The position numbers were made by a program, and so were the translations under genes. Below, piece after piece: positions 1 through 6,588 of a DNA stretch of 12,398 nucleotides. Positions within the stretch are counted from its first letter, which is position 1. Every line of letters starts with the position of its first letter. Origin of the DNA: Candidatus Gerdarchaeota archaeon (GTDB lineage: Archaea > Asgardarchaeota > Heimdallarchaeia > JABLTI01); assembly GCA_016840945.1 (NCBI GenBank), contig JAEORJ010000147.1, positions 1 to 12,398 of the forward strand, given 5' to 3'. Under the pieces are notes generated by a model. That model made no database searches. It was not told the origin of the DNA and worked only from the letters and a program-made list of their open reading frames with translations.

Positions 1-2
1 AA

Positions 3-131
3 GATCTATTAGAAGATAATAAATTGCAAATAATAATTGATCGAATATATCCTTTAGAACAAATTGTAGATGCTCACGCTTATGCTGAAAAAGGCCATAA
101 AGTAGGAAGTGTGGTAGTAACAGTAAATTAA
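3..131 (+). CDS. C-terminal fragment of zinc-type alcohol dehydrogenase / quinone oxidoreductase (MDR family)
   Basis: Only the last 42 codons are in the window; the gene starts upstream of base 1. The reading frame is open from base 3 to a TAA at 129-131. The peptide contains IDRIYPLEQIVDAHAYAEKG followed by HKVGSVVVTVN. This is the classic end of medium-chain dehydrogenase/reductase proteins: the last strand of the nucleotide-binding domain, a 'P-L-E-x-I-x-x-A-H' helix that packs under the active site, then 'GHKxGxVVxxV'. Family members oxidise alcohols or reduce quinones or enones with NAD(P)H in the cytosol. The catalytic zinc ligands and the GxGxxG motif would lie outside the window, so the exact substrate class and zinc content are unknown. 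It converges on the S41-like gene. Confidence 0.8.
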   Translation, partial: DLLEDNKLQIIIDRIYPLEQIVDAHAYAEKGHKVGSVVVTVN

Positions 132-153
132 AAAGATTAAACTAGTGAAGAAG

Positions 154-182
154 AATTGATATCAATTATAACTAATTTTTTT
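154..182 (+). terminator. Palindrome plus T-run, likely transcription stop for the dehydrogenase
   Basis: A perfect 14-base palindrome, AATTGATATCAATT (154-167), lies 22 bases after the dehydrogenase stop and is followed by a seven-T run (176-182). More T-rich sequence follows to about 247. Archaeal termination mainly needs oligo-T tracts, so the T-runs are the stronger signal and the palindrome may be incidental in AT-rich DNA. The 137-base spacer between these convergent genes holds nothing else recognisable. Confidence 0.4.
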
Positions 183-268
183 AGAATTTTATTGTTGCTG
201 GATATTATTTCCTTCTCTGTTTTTTATTCTTTTTTTGTATTTTTATAGTTCATAGATATTTTTGAATG

Positions 269-1882
269 CTATATTTCATTATTACTAATTAAATCAAGAG
301 CATAAAGTAGTATAGCATTCTCATCAAAATTATAATATGCTAATTTATCATATGATAATGGATAATCTGGACCAAATGAATCACTTTTTCTATCAGAAAA
401 ATATTCAAAGTATTTTGTTGATATTCCAAAAGGTATTTTTGAATTTGTGAGTTTAACCTCTAAGACATTTCCGTAATAGTTAACTGATTGTCCTGTGTTT
501 ATACCGATAATCTTTCCTCCAACCCAATAGAGTTCCATCATCAAATCAAATCCAGAGCTGAATGTTCTAGGTGAACATAGAATAATTATCTTCTTGGGTT
601 GATAATAAGCATCAAATTCCCTTGTAGAGAATTCTTTCGAAAAAGTGCTTATCCTTTTAAAATATTCTTGGCTAGATTTTCTGGTAGTTTCAATGATATT
701 TTCCGCTGGTGTGAAATCTGAATCATTGCTAAAATTATAATCATTTATTTTTAGTGGTACTTGATTGTAATAAGATATTTTCTCTAAAACTATTCCACCT
801 TTTCTGTTATTACTGAAATGTTCAGATAGTTTTTGTACTTGTTTAAGCTTAGCGGAATTATTAACCAGCTTATTATACCCTATAAGGAAGTACATTAAGA
901 TATTTATTAAAACTGAAGTTCCACCATTATTTCTTCTTAAATCTATAAGAAAGTACTCTGTTCTCTTATCTTTCATCTTTTTAAATAATGATTGGAATAG
1001 TTCTGTTGATGATGGTAATGCTTCAACAATTTCATTGATGTCTTCTGGAAATTGTTCTTTGAAATATTGATTGTAGATATATTTTGCTTCTTCCTCCCAT
1101 CCTTTTATTCCCAAATTTTCCAAATATTCAAAATTTTCTTTGTGGAGGTTTGTACCATCAATTCGTAAGTAAGCGATATCTTCATTTGGACCTAGAAATT
1201 CATAAGAGAAGCTGCTTTTTGGTTTATCACTATCTATAATTGATTTATTCTTGTATAGATGATTTTCTTTATTCTTTGAAATGATGAAATTGTGATTTAC
1301 GAGCTCCCCAGATGTATGTTTTAGAACAACAGAAATTTGTTTGTGATTTTTCCATTCTGGTAATATGAATTTTAAGTGTTCACTAAAAAGCAACAATCTT
1401 CCATAAGCTATATGTGCAAGTAAAGCCGCAAAATTTTCACAAGGAAAATTATTTTCTATGCGTTTACATAAATCATCAAATTCTATTCCCTCAATTGATA
1501 CAAGAAGGGATCCTATTAGTGGTTTATAGTCTTTAACCAAAACTGCACTAACATAAAGACTTTTAGCTACAGGTTCAAAGTACAGAGGAATCACATCAGG
1601 AGCTCTATCATTACTTAGCAAACTTGAATAACGAATTGTAGTATGTCCATCAACAATTTTAGCGAAAAATGGTAAAAGGAGTCTACCAAATTCATTTCTT
1701 GTCATCCCTTCATTTGGTATAGCTTTAATGATGTTTTGTAGCCTTCGGTGATAAGCGATTTTCCCTCCACCATTTGTATAGGGATCAGGATGAGCTGATT
1801 CTACAATATCTGATAGTTCCCTTATATCTTGTATAAGTAATTCTCTGCTAATTTTATTTGTAATTATTACCACCAAAAACAA
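269..1882 (-). CDS. S41-family (tail-specific/IRBP-like) serine peptidase, cytosolic
   Basis: 537 residues. The N-terminal helical part carries the usual lead-in of these proteins, with AHPDPY at 30-35 and IVDGHTTIR at 76-84. The core has FLIDLRRNNGGTS at 311-323, the conserved strand-turn of S41 peptidases, and PRTFSSGFD at 438-446, which carries the expected nucleophile serine (442 or 443). GINTGQSVNYYG at 460-471 takes the place of the segment that holds the catalytic lysine in CtpA/Tsp. That lysine is absent, as in many S41 relatives with a 'PTGGxPNxYG' motif. No signal peptide or clear PDZ domain is visible, so it probably acts inside the cell on unknown peptides. The start is TTG at 1880-1882; a TATA-like box about 30 bases upstream suggests near-leaderless translation. 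A TTG two codons and a GTG three codons downstream are alternatives. The stop is TAG at 269-271. It runs convergently with the upstream dehydrogenase. Confidence 0.8.
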   Translation of the reverse strand: MFLVVIITNKISRELLIQDIRELSDIVESAHPDPYTNGGGKIAYHRRLQNIIKAIPNEGMTRNEFGRLLLPFFAKIVDGHTTIRYSSLLSNDRAPDVIPLYFEPVAKSLYVSAVLVKDYKPLIGSLLVSIEGIEFDDLCKRIENNFPCENFAALLAHIAYGRLLLFSEHLKFILPEWKNHKQISVVLKHTSGELVNHNFIISKNKENHLYKNKSIIDSDKPKSSFSYEFLGPNEDIAYLRIDGTNLHKENFEYLENLGIKGWEEEAKYIYNQYFKEQFPEDINEIVEALPSSTELFQSLFKKMKDKRTEYFLIDLRRNNGGTSVLINILMYFLIGYNKLVNNSAKLKQVQKLSEHFSNNRKGGIVLEKISYYNQVPLKINDYNFSNDSDFTPAENIIETTRKSSQEYFKRISTFSKEFSTREFDAYYQPKKIIILCSPRTFSSGFDLMMELYWVGGKIIGINTGQSVNYYGNVLEVKLTNSKIPFGISTKYFEYFSDRKSDSFGPDYPLSYDKLAYYNFDENAILLYALDLISNNEI

Positions 1883-1908
1883 TTATTAAAGAAATAATTT
1901 GAACATTT

Positions 1909-1916
1909 AATATAAA
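1909..1916 (-). promoter_or_regulatory. TATA-like box for the S41 peptidase gene
   Basis: TTTATATT on the minus strand is centred about 30 bases upstream of the TTG start at 1882. This predicts a transcript starting within a few bases of the start codon, and no Shine-Dalgarno sequence precedes that codon. The placement fits archaeal leaderless genes, but the region is AT-rich throughout. Confidence 0.4.
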
Positions 1917-2104
1917 TCATATTTACAATCTGGGATTTCAAAAAGCTACTAGCAAAATACTAATATTACCTAGAGAGGAGCGTTTTTTTATCGGTATAAC
2001 AAAAATTAATCATTATAATAATAAAAACAGCGAATTCTTACAATCACGATGGACCCACTATATTTTTCTTCTAATCCTCTTTTTTGTTAATGTAGGATTA
2101 TGTA

Positions 2105-2299
2105 CTAATTTATCCCTTTACAATAACCTTTACTTTTTTGATAATAGTTTTTACATTCACTACCAATCCAAATATCTTGAAGTTGGACTTCAATAGGTTC
2201 AATAGCTTTTTGATCAATGGTTATTGTACCTACTTCAAAATTATTCTTCACCTTTCGAGTTCGAGAACCAATACCCACATCTGTGAGATTAGTAAATGC
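2105..2299 (-). pseudogene. 5'-truncated copy of the phospholipase D-like gene at 4871-5437
   Basis: The minus-strand frame ending in TAG at 2105-2107 reads TNLTDVGIGSRTRKVKNNFE and continues through IEPIEVQLQDIW to KGYCKGIN. It aligns without gaps to residues 124-184 of the intact 188-residue protein, with 50 of 61 residues identical by hand count. The upstream half, including the H-x-K-x4-D catalytic motif, is missing. Upstream of about 2299 the frame runs into unrelated sequence and meets an in-frame TGA at about 2339, with no ATG. The retained part has no premature stop or frameshift, so loss of the 5' half looks fairly recent. One cysteine of the C-terminal cluster (C173 in the intact copy) is tyrosine here. 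It should have no catalytic activity. Confidence 0.85.
2111..2293. repeat. Direct repeat copy A (partner at 4886-5068)
   Basis: This 183-base segment matches 4886-5068 in the same orientation with no gap, which follows from the 61-residue alignment of the phospholipase D-like fragment with its intact relative. The two copies lie about 2.8 kb apart and bracket the alpha/beta hydrolase gene. Long runs such as the stretch encoding IEPIEVQLQDIW are nearly the same at the DNA level. Confidence 0.8.
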
Positions 2300-2367
2300 A
2301 TCCTTTGAGGAATTAATTCTAAAGTGTAGTGAAGAAATTCATAATAAGAAACGAAGGAGAGAATACA

Positions 2368-2430
2368 ATGACTAATCACAGACGTTATCAAGAACTTGCT
2401 GAAATAGTAATTAAATACATGTTACAATGA
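2368..2430 (+). CDS. Possible 20-residue micro-ORF or start of a lost gene
   Basis: ATG at 2368 is preceded by AAGGAGAG (2354-2362 region) with a spacing of about 6-7 bases, the best-looking ribosome site in this part of the window. The frame encodes MTNHRRYQELAEIVIKYMLQ and stops at TGA 2428-2430. The peptide would form one amphipathic helix. It lies between the broken phospholipase D-like copy and the 3' end of the oppositely oriented hydrolase. It could be a real small protein, or the surviving front end of a gene cut by the rearrangement. I recognise no family and cannot show that it is expressed. Confidence 0.25.
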   Translation: MTNHRRYQELAEIVIKYMLQ

Positions 2431-2450
2431 AAAATCAGAAAAGGCTTTTT

Positions 2451-4415
2451 TTACACTTTTTCAGGTTTTGCGCTAATCACCAATTTTTTGCGTTGTTTTT
2501 TCATCACTAGGCCCACTATAAAGGGGAGCAAAGCTGATATCAATAAAACATACCACCCGTAATCGATGTAAACAGATCCGAAACCAGGTTCTACAACGCT
2601 CTGAATCAATAGCAATAGAAACACAATCGTTAATAGAGGATACAACAGCCGGATAATTGAAGCTATTTTCGGGACGAAATAGGCAAGATAGAATCCAATA
2701 AACCAAAGTAACACAAAGATAATCCCAAGATATGAACTGAAACCTCCTAAAAAACTATCCCATGTGTAGTAGCTGTCAAATAATTTATCCGCAGTTATCG
2801 TAATCCCAGAATATTTAAATCTGGCTAACGGCAAGACAAGTGAAATAATAAAAAGAATATCTGATCCTGCAATAAGGCACACTTCAACAAGGAGGTTCTT
2901 CTTAAAAGCTAGTTGTTGGGAGGGATCGAGATTTTCCATATCTTTCCGAAGTCGCCACTTGATGATAAACACAAGGGGAACCAACAGTATTAACCCTATA
3001 AATACATAGAATGGAATCATCAAATTACTTTTGAAATCGGTGCTGTAAGTTTTCGAACTGAAATAGAGGTCTTGACCATCGAGATTCACGGTAATGTAGA
3101 AATTCAAAGGCGATGATAAAAGAGCGGGATTAAGGGTTGCTATCCATGTCTGATTCCCACCGTTGTCATTTGATTTAGTCATGGAGATCTTTTGCCATTT
3201 GATCCCCAGCATGTTTTGAAACTTATACCATACTTCCACAGAAGCAGGATCACCTTCCACCTGAATTTCAACCTCAATCTTTAGTACACTCCCTCGCCAG
3301 GTTGCATCTTTTGTATAATTAACCGATTGGACGGTTGGCGGTCGTGGACCAGCGAATATGATGTAATCAATAAACATATCAATACAGGATCCTGTAGCCC
3401 AACCTTCATGGTGCTTATTTGGGACAATACTCAGAAATTTCTCGTTCTCTCCTGTGATGGCATCAAATGTAGAAGTTAGCATCTCAATGGAAAAAAACTC
3501 ATCATTGGTTCCGGCAATCCAGAAAAGTGGGGGTGTGATATTAGAAGCTTGTAGATAGCGGAACGGATCAATATAAGCCGAAGTCTCTGAATAGAACTGC
3601 TCTGGAATCTCAGATAACTTTTGCCCCCATATATATAGCAGAAAACTCTCCTCATATTCCTTAATTTTGCTGAAATCACCCGCAAAATCGTAAGGAAGAA
3701 CCCCTGCAATGGCATTCCCATAGATCGCTGCAAGTTTCATCGAAATTATCGCCCCATACGACACTCCAGTGACCATAATTTGAGATGCATTCACAGTTGG
3801 AAGACTCCCCAAGATACGCAATGCTTGGATCGCCCCACATAATGAGAGATAGAAATGGGATGAGGTGTTATATTGTGTCAAGCTCTCGAGATAAATATTT
3901 TCTGGCAGAGGGACTGCACCTTCCGACTCCCCGTGACCGGGAAAACTGAAAACCAATCCTACAAATCCTTTTCTTAAATAAGGTGTAATAAGCCCAGGAG
4001 AAGCATTATAGAAGAGTCCATGCATTCCCAATACGCCGGGATTTTGGCCACCTAATCCTTCCGGAGTGAGAATGAAGCCATGCAACCGAATTGTTGCTGG
4101 GGAGGCATTCACCCAATTTGGTGAATCAAAGAAGAACTCTTGTTGGAGAACATTAAACTCTGTTAAAAGACCTTCATCAAATATTCTAGTTTCATTTTCG
4201 CCCATCGAAAGGTTATAGGGGGTATTTTCAACTCTTAAGATCTCTTTTGTCCAAAATGCTAAAGGGTCAGGAGACTCCTCTGCTTTAACCGAAATAGTTT
4301 GCGATGAGGAAGGAAAATACTCAGAAGAGGGGGGCAAGGATATATTTACGATAAAAACAGAAGAAATTATTGTGAAAATACATCCATATAATAGAATCTT
4401 AAGAAAATTGTTCAT
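2451..4415 (-). CDS. Membrane-anchored extracytoplasmic alpha/beta hydrolase with C-terminal transmembrane bundle
   Basis: Numbering here is from a possible GTG at 4430; I prefer the ATG five codons later (4413-4415) because MNNFLKILLYGCIFTIISSV makes a clean signal sequence or anchor. The hydrolase domain spans about residues 95-365, with LGMHGL (134-139, oxyanion-hole HG), FPGHGESEG (163-171), nucleophile elbow TGVSYG (Ser224), IAGTNDEF (Asp310) and VPNKHHEGW (His340/341). An Ig-like beta domain (about 366-465) follows, then five membrane helices (about 472-492, 512-535, 563-585, 590-612, 622-643) and a basic tail. Six N-x-S/T sequons lie in the predicted outside part. It would hydrolyse an ester or peptide substrate at the cell surface; the substrate is unknown. 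The GC content is clearly higher than its neighbours (57% by hand count at 3901-3960), which suggests a separate origin. It is flanked by two copies of a phospholipase D-like sequence. Confidence 0.85.
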   Translation of the reverse strand: MNNFLKILLYGCIFTIISSVFIVNISLPPSSEYFPSSSQTISVKAEESPDPLAFWTKEILRVENTPYNLSMGENETRIFDEGLLTEFNVLQQEFFFDSPNWVNASPATIRLHGFILTPEGLGGQNPGVLGMHGLFYNASPGLITPYLRKGFVGLVFSFPGHGESEGAVPLPENIYLESLTQYNTSSHFYLSLCGAIQALRILGSLPTVNASQIMVTGVSYGAIISMKLAAIYGNAIAGVLPYDFAGDFSKIKEYEESFLLYIWGQKLSEIPEQFYSETSAYIDPFRYLQASNITPPLFWIAGTNDEFFSIEMLTSTFDAITGENEKFLSIVPNKHHEGWATGSCIDMFIDYIIFAGPRPPTVQSVNYTKDATWRGSVLKIEVEIQVEGDPASVEVWYKFQNMLGIKWQKISMTKSNDNGGNQTWIATLNPALLSSPLNFYITVNLDGQDLYFSSKTYSTDFKSNLMIPFYVFIGLILLVPLVFIIKWRLRKDMENLDPSQQLAFKKNLLVEVCLIAGSDILFIISLVLPLARFKYSGITITADKLFDSYYTWDSFLGGFSSYLGIIFVLLWFIGFYLAYFVPKIASIIRLLYPLLTIVFLLLLIQSVVEPGFGSVYIDYGWYVLLISALLPFIVGLVMKKQRKKLVISAKPEKV

Positions 4416-4474
4416 TTTTTGCTTCAACACTTTTAAATTATTGGAATTTCTACGAGGAATTATTTGGATTAAAT

Positions 4475-4482
4475 TTTATAAA
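4475..4482 (-). promoter_or_regulatory. TATA-like box for the hydrolase gene
   Basis: TTTATAAA, which is self-complementary, lies about 64 bases before the ATG at 4415. An archaeal start site about 25 bases downstream would fall near 4452 and leave a leader of roughly 35 bases. No clear Shine-Dalgarno sequence is seen before either the GTG or the ATG. Confidence 0.4.
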
Positions 4483-4852
4483 TTTTGTCAGACTCAACAT
4501 TATCAGCTGCTGTGCGAATTTGTTAGTAAAACTATACTTGTAAGCCTTTTCCAATCCTAAAGGAATGGTTCAGAATACCATCTATCAAAATATTTCAACC
4601 ACTTTATTTCGTTTTTGAGATTCAGATTGAATATAGCGATTTTTTAGCATTTTTACATGAAAAGAGTTTAAGGTGGTCTTTAATTAACCGATTTCTTTAT
4701 CAATACCACCCTTTCAATGTTATGTGGATTTTGTCGCCTTAATTTGGAGAATTACAATAGGCTCTAAACGCTTATTAAATCTTTTCCAGCTTTATCTTGA
4801 TAAATCAAGAAATTATCTTTTTCCTTTTCATTCATTTCTATCATCTAATCTT
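4483..4852. other. Intergenic region between the phospholipase D-like gene and the hydrolase
   Basis: About 370 bases with no supportable gene. The only structure noted is an inverted repeat, GGTGGT (4672-4677) and ACCACC (4705-4710), with a 27-base loop; this is weak and may be chance. The rest is AT-rich. No remnant of the repeated phospholipase D-like sequence was found here. Confidence 0.5.
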
Positions 4853-4873
4853 TAATATTTTTATTAAATATTA
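4853..4873 (-). terminator. Stem-loop overlapping the stop codon of the phospholipase D-like gene
   Basis: TAATATTT (4853-4860 on plus) and AAATATTA (4866-4873) form an 8-bp stem with a 5-base loop. On the minus strand the first arm begins with the TAA stop of the gene. There is no strong T-run after it, so its role as a terminator is doubtful. An all-AT stem of this length is not rare in such DNA. Confidence 0.25.
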
Positions 4874-5437
4874 TTTCCTAAATTCAATTCCCTTACAATA
4901 TCCCTTCTGTTTTTGATAGCAACCTATACACTCACTACCATTCCAGATATCTTGTAATTGAACTTCAATTGGTTCTATAGCTCTCTGATCAATTGTTATT
5001 GTACCTATCTCAAAATTATTCTTCCCTTTACGAGTTCGAGAACCAATACCCGCACCTGTGAGATTTGCTGAACCAAAATACATCCAAGTACCATCTACTA
5101 GAATTACTTTCATATGCATGTTATAACAGAATGCAAATTCAATATTATCTACACCCTGTAATTTCTGATAAAAAGTTTGAGTATTTTTGTATGCTTTAGT
5201 TTTTTCATGAGGAGCTAATATAAATTTAAATTTAACTCCTCTTTGAGTCATTTGATAGACTTTCTTTGTGAGTTGTTCTGCTTCTTTTGTATGTTCATTT
5301 ACTACGATGAAATCACCGACTTTAGCTCCGGATATCCAAACGTATTTTTGTGCTTTCAGTAAACCATTATTTATTATATCGCCAATGGTGTCGCCATCAT
5401 TCCCATATAGCAAGTAACCAGTGTATTTTATCGCCAA
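4871..5437 (-). CDS. Small single-HKD phospholipase D-superfamily protein
   Basis: 188 residues with one phospholipase D-type motif, MHMKVILVDGTWMYFGSANL (107-126): His108, Lys110, Asp115, and Ser123/Asn125 of the trailing GSxN. This superfamily forms a phosphohistidine intermediate and cleaves phosphodiesters in lipids or nucleic acids. Single-motif members such as Nuc work as homodimers and are often nucleases. The C-terminus has Cys170, Cys173 and Cys181 (SECIGCYQKQKGYC), with another at 104, which may bind metal. No signal peptide or membrane segment is visible, so it is likely cytosolic, and a nuclease role is more plausible than a lipase role. The start is TTG at 5435-5437, supported by an AGGTGA ribosome site six bases upstream. 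A second, truncated copy lies at 2105-2299 beyond the hydrolase gene. Confidence 0.8.
   Translation of the reverse strand: MAIKYTGYLLYGNDGDTIGDIINNGLLKAQKYVWISGAKVGDFIVVNEHTKEAEQLTKKVYQMTQRGVKFKFILAPHEKTKAYKNTQTFYQKLQGVDNIEFAFCYNMHMKVILVDGTWMYFGSANLTGAGIGSRTRKGKNNFEIGTITIDQRAIEPIEVQLQDIWNGSECIGCYQKQKGYCKGIEFRK
4886..5068. repeat. Direct repeat copy B (partner at 2111-2293)
   Basis: This is the intact-gene counterpart of the broken copy and encodes residues 124-184 of the phospholipase D-like protein. Similarity to the other copy stops just after the HKD region on one side and at the gene end on the other, so the duplicated unit seen today is the 3' third of the gene. Confidence 0.8.
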
Positions 5438-5443
5438 TAATAT

Positions 5444-5449
5444 TCACCT
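5444..5449 (-). promoter_or_regulatory. Shine-Dalgarno site deciding the TTG start of the phospholipase D-like gene
   Basis: AGGTGA on the minus strand is separated by six bases from the TTG at 5437-5435. It matches the core complementary to the 3' end of archaeal 16S rRNA. No in-frame ATG lies near, so this site is the main reason to accept TTG. Confidence 0.6.
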
Positions 5450-5582
5450 GTAAAAATCGACTTTGTTTAGCACTAATACTAATGTTAAATCAACTATTTT
5501 GATGTTTTGAATTAAAATGATGCAATAAGTAAAATATAATATCAAACTCATTTTTTAATAGAAAATAAAGATGAATGGAAAA

Positions 5583-5642
5583 GGAGTCGAGCTCTGTTCC
5601 CGACTCCTATAGGCTTTCTCGGACTCGAAAGTTGTATTTTTT
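5583..5642 (+). ncRNA. Candidate structured RNA or switch: two adjacent hairpins plus T-run
   Basis: A GC-rich island in AT-rich intergenic DNA. Hairpin 1 pairs GGAGTCG (5583-5589) with CGACTCC (5601-5607), a perfect 7-bp stem with an 11-base loop. Hairpin 2 pairs GGCTTTC (5612-5618) with GAAAGTT (5627-5633), five Watson-Crick pairs plus two G-U pairs. A T-rich stretch follows (5637-5643). The 5' arm of hairpin 1 (GAGTCGAG, 5584-5591) can instead pair with CTCGGACTC (5618-5626) with one bulge, so two folds compete. At the DNA level the same element is three copies of a C-Y-CG(G)ACTC-type motif, which could be a protein-binding site. No known RNA family was recognised, and the strand is inferred only from the T-run. 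Confidence 0.35.
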
Positions 5643-5769
5643 CTAAATGTTTGTTTTTGATTATCCAAATCTCTCTGGGGTGTTAAAGATAAGGATTCTA
5701 TCTGATGTCAAGCTATTTTTCCATTCAACGTTTCTTGCGCTGATGTACTTGCATGTTACTATATGGATT

Positions 5770-5783
5770 AAAAGCTTATAAAT
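5770..5783 (+). promoter_or_regulatory. Promoter core (BRE/TATA-like) for the winged-helix regulator
   Basis: AAAAGCTTATAAAT is almost the same as AAAAGCTATAAAT in front of the acyltransferase gene (7968-7980). A start site about 25 bases on would give a leader of about 80 bases before the ATG at 5882. A second AT-rich stretch at 5855-5870 could support leaderless initiation instead, since no Shine-Dalgarno sequence precedes the ATG. The rest of 5438-5881 holds the hairpin element (5583-5642) and no supportable gene. Confidence 0.45.
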
Positions 5784-5881
5784 GTTCTCAAATTCTGACA
5801 ATGCTTTGTCATTTTTTGAGAAAATTGTTTACTTTAAGGAAATTATTTTAAGCTCAAAAAATTATTTAATAATAGATTGCA

Positions 5882-6526
5882 ATGAAGAGTCAAGATGTTA
5901 TCACTTACAATCAACTTTTTCTCAAAAATGTCACAGATGTGAATGTAGCAAAATATTTCTACGATGAAAATTATTTAACTATTTTAAAGCTCTTGCGAAA
6001 TGGTCCTGCTACCATTGATGATATGGATGAAGCATACAAGCAAAGTAATAATCCAAAATCGAATAAGACTCTTTATCGATATATTAAAACGTTAGAAGAA
6101 GATGGATTAATTGTTGAAGCTGGTAAAAGGATCATTACAGATGATAATAACAAAAATCGTAGTGTTACCATTTATATGAGAACAGCTAAAGTTTTTATGG
6201 ATTTTACCCATCTAACTGATTCCAAAATTATAAGTGATACGAGAAATAAACAATATAACACGATGAAATTAATTCTTGAAAAAGCAATTGAAGATAAGGA
6301 AATTATTATTGAGAAATTTAGCAAATTCATTGTTAATATTTACTCTAAAGGTCTTAATCAGTTAGAAGAAATTACTGAAAAACATAAAATTAATCTGTTA
6401 GAATTGCTTGGTGATTGCGAATTTTTTGAAATCAGTAATTTCATTGATGATATTGTTTGGTTAATTCTATTAGTATCTTCTGATATAAAGAGTGATCTTC
6501 TTGATTGTTTTGAAGATAAAGCTTAG
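5882..6526 (+). CDS. Winged helix-turn-helix transcriptional regulator
   Basis: 214 residues. Residues 31-110 form a winged helix-turn-helix: YLTILKLLRNGPATIDDM is the first helix and turn, SNKTLYRYIKTLEEDGLIVE (60-79) is the recognition helix and the start of the wing, and VTIYMRTAKVF (95-105) is the wing strand typical of ArsR/MarR-like archaeal regulators. Residues 115-205 are helical, with hydrophobic heptad-like spacing, and may form a dimerisation or ligand-sensing part. No metal-binding Cys/His cluster is seen. It is the first gene of a plus-strand run with the MFS transporter (62 bases downstream) and the acyltransferase, and it likely controls them. It shares a near-identical promoter core with the acyltransferase, which suggests autoregulation. 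The ATG at 5882 is preferred; no ribosome site is visible. The exact family is uncertain. Confidence 0.75.
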   Translation: MKSQDVITYNQLFLKNVTDVNVAKYFYDENYLTILKLLRNGPATIDDMDEAYKQSNNPKSNKTLYRYIKTLEEDGLIVEAGKRIITDDNNKNRSVTIYMRTAKVFMDFTHLTDSKIISDTRNKQYNTMKLILEKAIEDKEIIIEKFSKFIVNIYSKGLNQLEEITEKHKINLLELLGDCEFFEISNFIDDIVWLILLVSSDIKSDLLDCFEDKA

Positions 6527-6588
6527 CAATAATAGAGACTTTACATAAATTATTTATCATTTAAGATGAAAAAGGATTAGACTTGACA

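Larger units (their letters stand above)
1883..2450. other. Long intergenic region holding gene remnants
   Basis: 568 bases with no full gene. They contain the S41 promoter (about 1909-1916), a broken phospholipase D-like fragment on the minus strand (2105-2299) and a very short plus-strand reading frame with a good ribosome site (2368-2430). Bases 1920-2100 hold nothing I recognise beyond AT-rich sequence and a GGAGCG followed by seven Ts at about 1977-1990. The mix of a truncated gene copy and leftover sequence suggests a site of past rearrangement. Confidence 0.5.

Noticed and set aside
2473..2706. Minus-strand open frame of 77 codons inside the hydrolase gene
   Set aside because: It overlaps the hydrolase's C-terminal membrane region in another frame and has no recognisable protein character or ribosome site.
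3476..3733. Minus-strand open frame of 85 codons inside the hydrolase catalytic region
   Set aside because: Out-of-frame shadow of the hydrolase; the catalytic Asp and neighbouring motifs belong to the main frame.
4372..4560. Plus-strand open frame of 62 codons across the hydrolase start
   Set aside because: It is antisense to the signal sequence, covers the hydrolase promoter, lacks a ribosome site and has no family features.
4672..4710. GGTGGT/ACCACC inverted repeat as a terminator or regulatory stem
   Set aside because: Six-base arms with a 27-base loop and no T-run; likely chance.
2105..5068. Composite transposon with terminal direct repeats
   Set aside because: The repeats are gene fragments without inverted ends, target duplications or a transposase between them, so duplication or recombination is the simpler reading.
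5583..5642. tRNA-like or tRNA-fragment reading of the GC-rich island
   Set aside because: A GACTCGAAAG stretch recalls a T-loop, but no acceptor, D or anticodon stems can be built at tRNA distances.
5782..5967. Plus-strand open frame of 61 codons overlapping the regulator start
   Set aside because: Its ATG lies within the TATA-like box and it overlaps the regulator in a different frame; the winged-helix protein is the clear gene.
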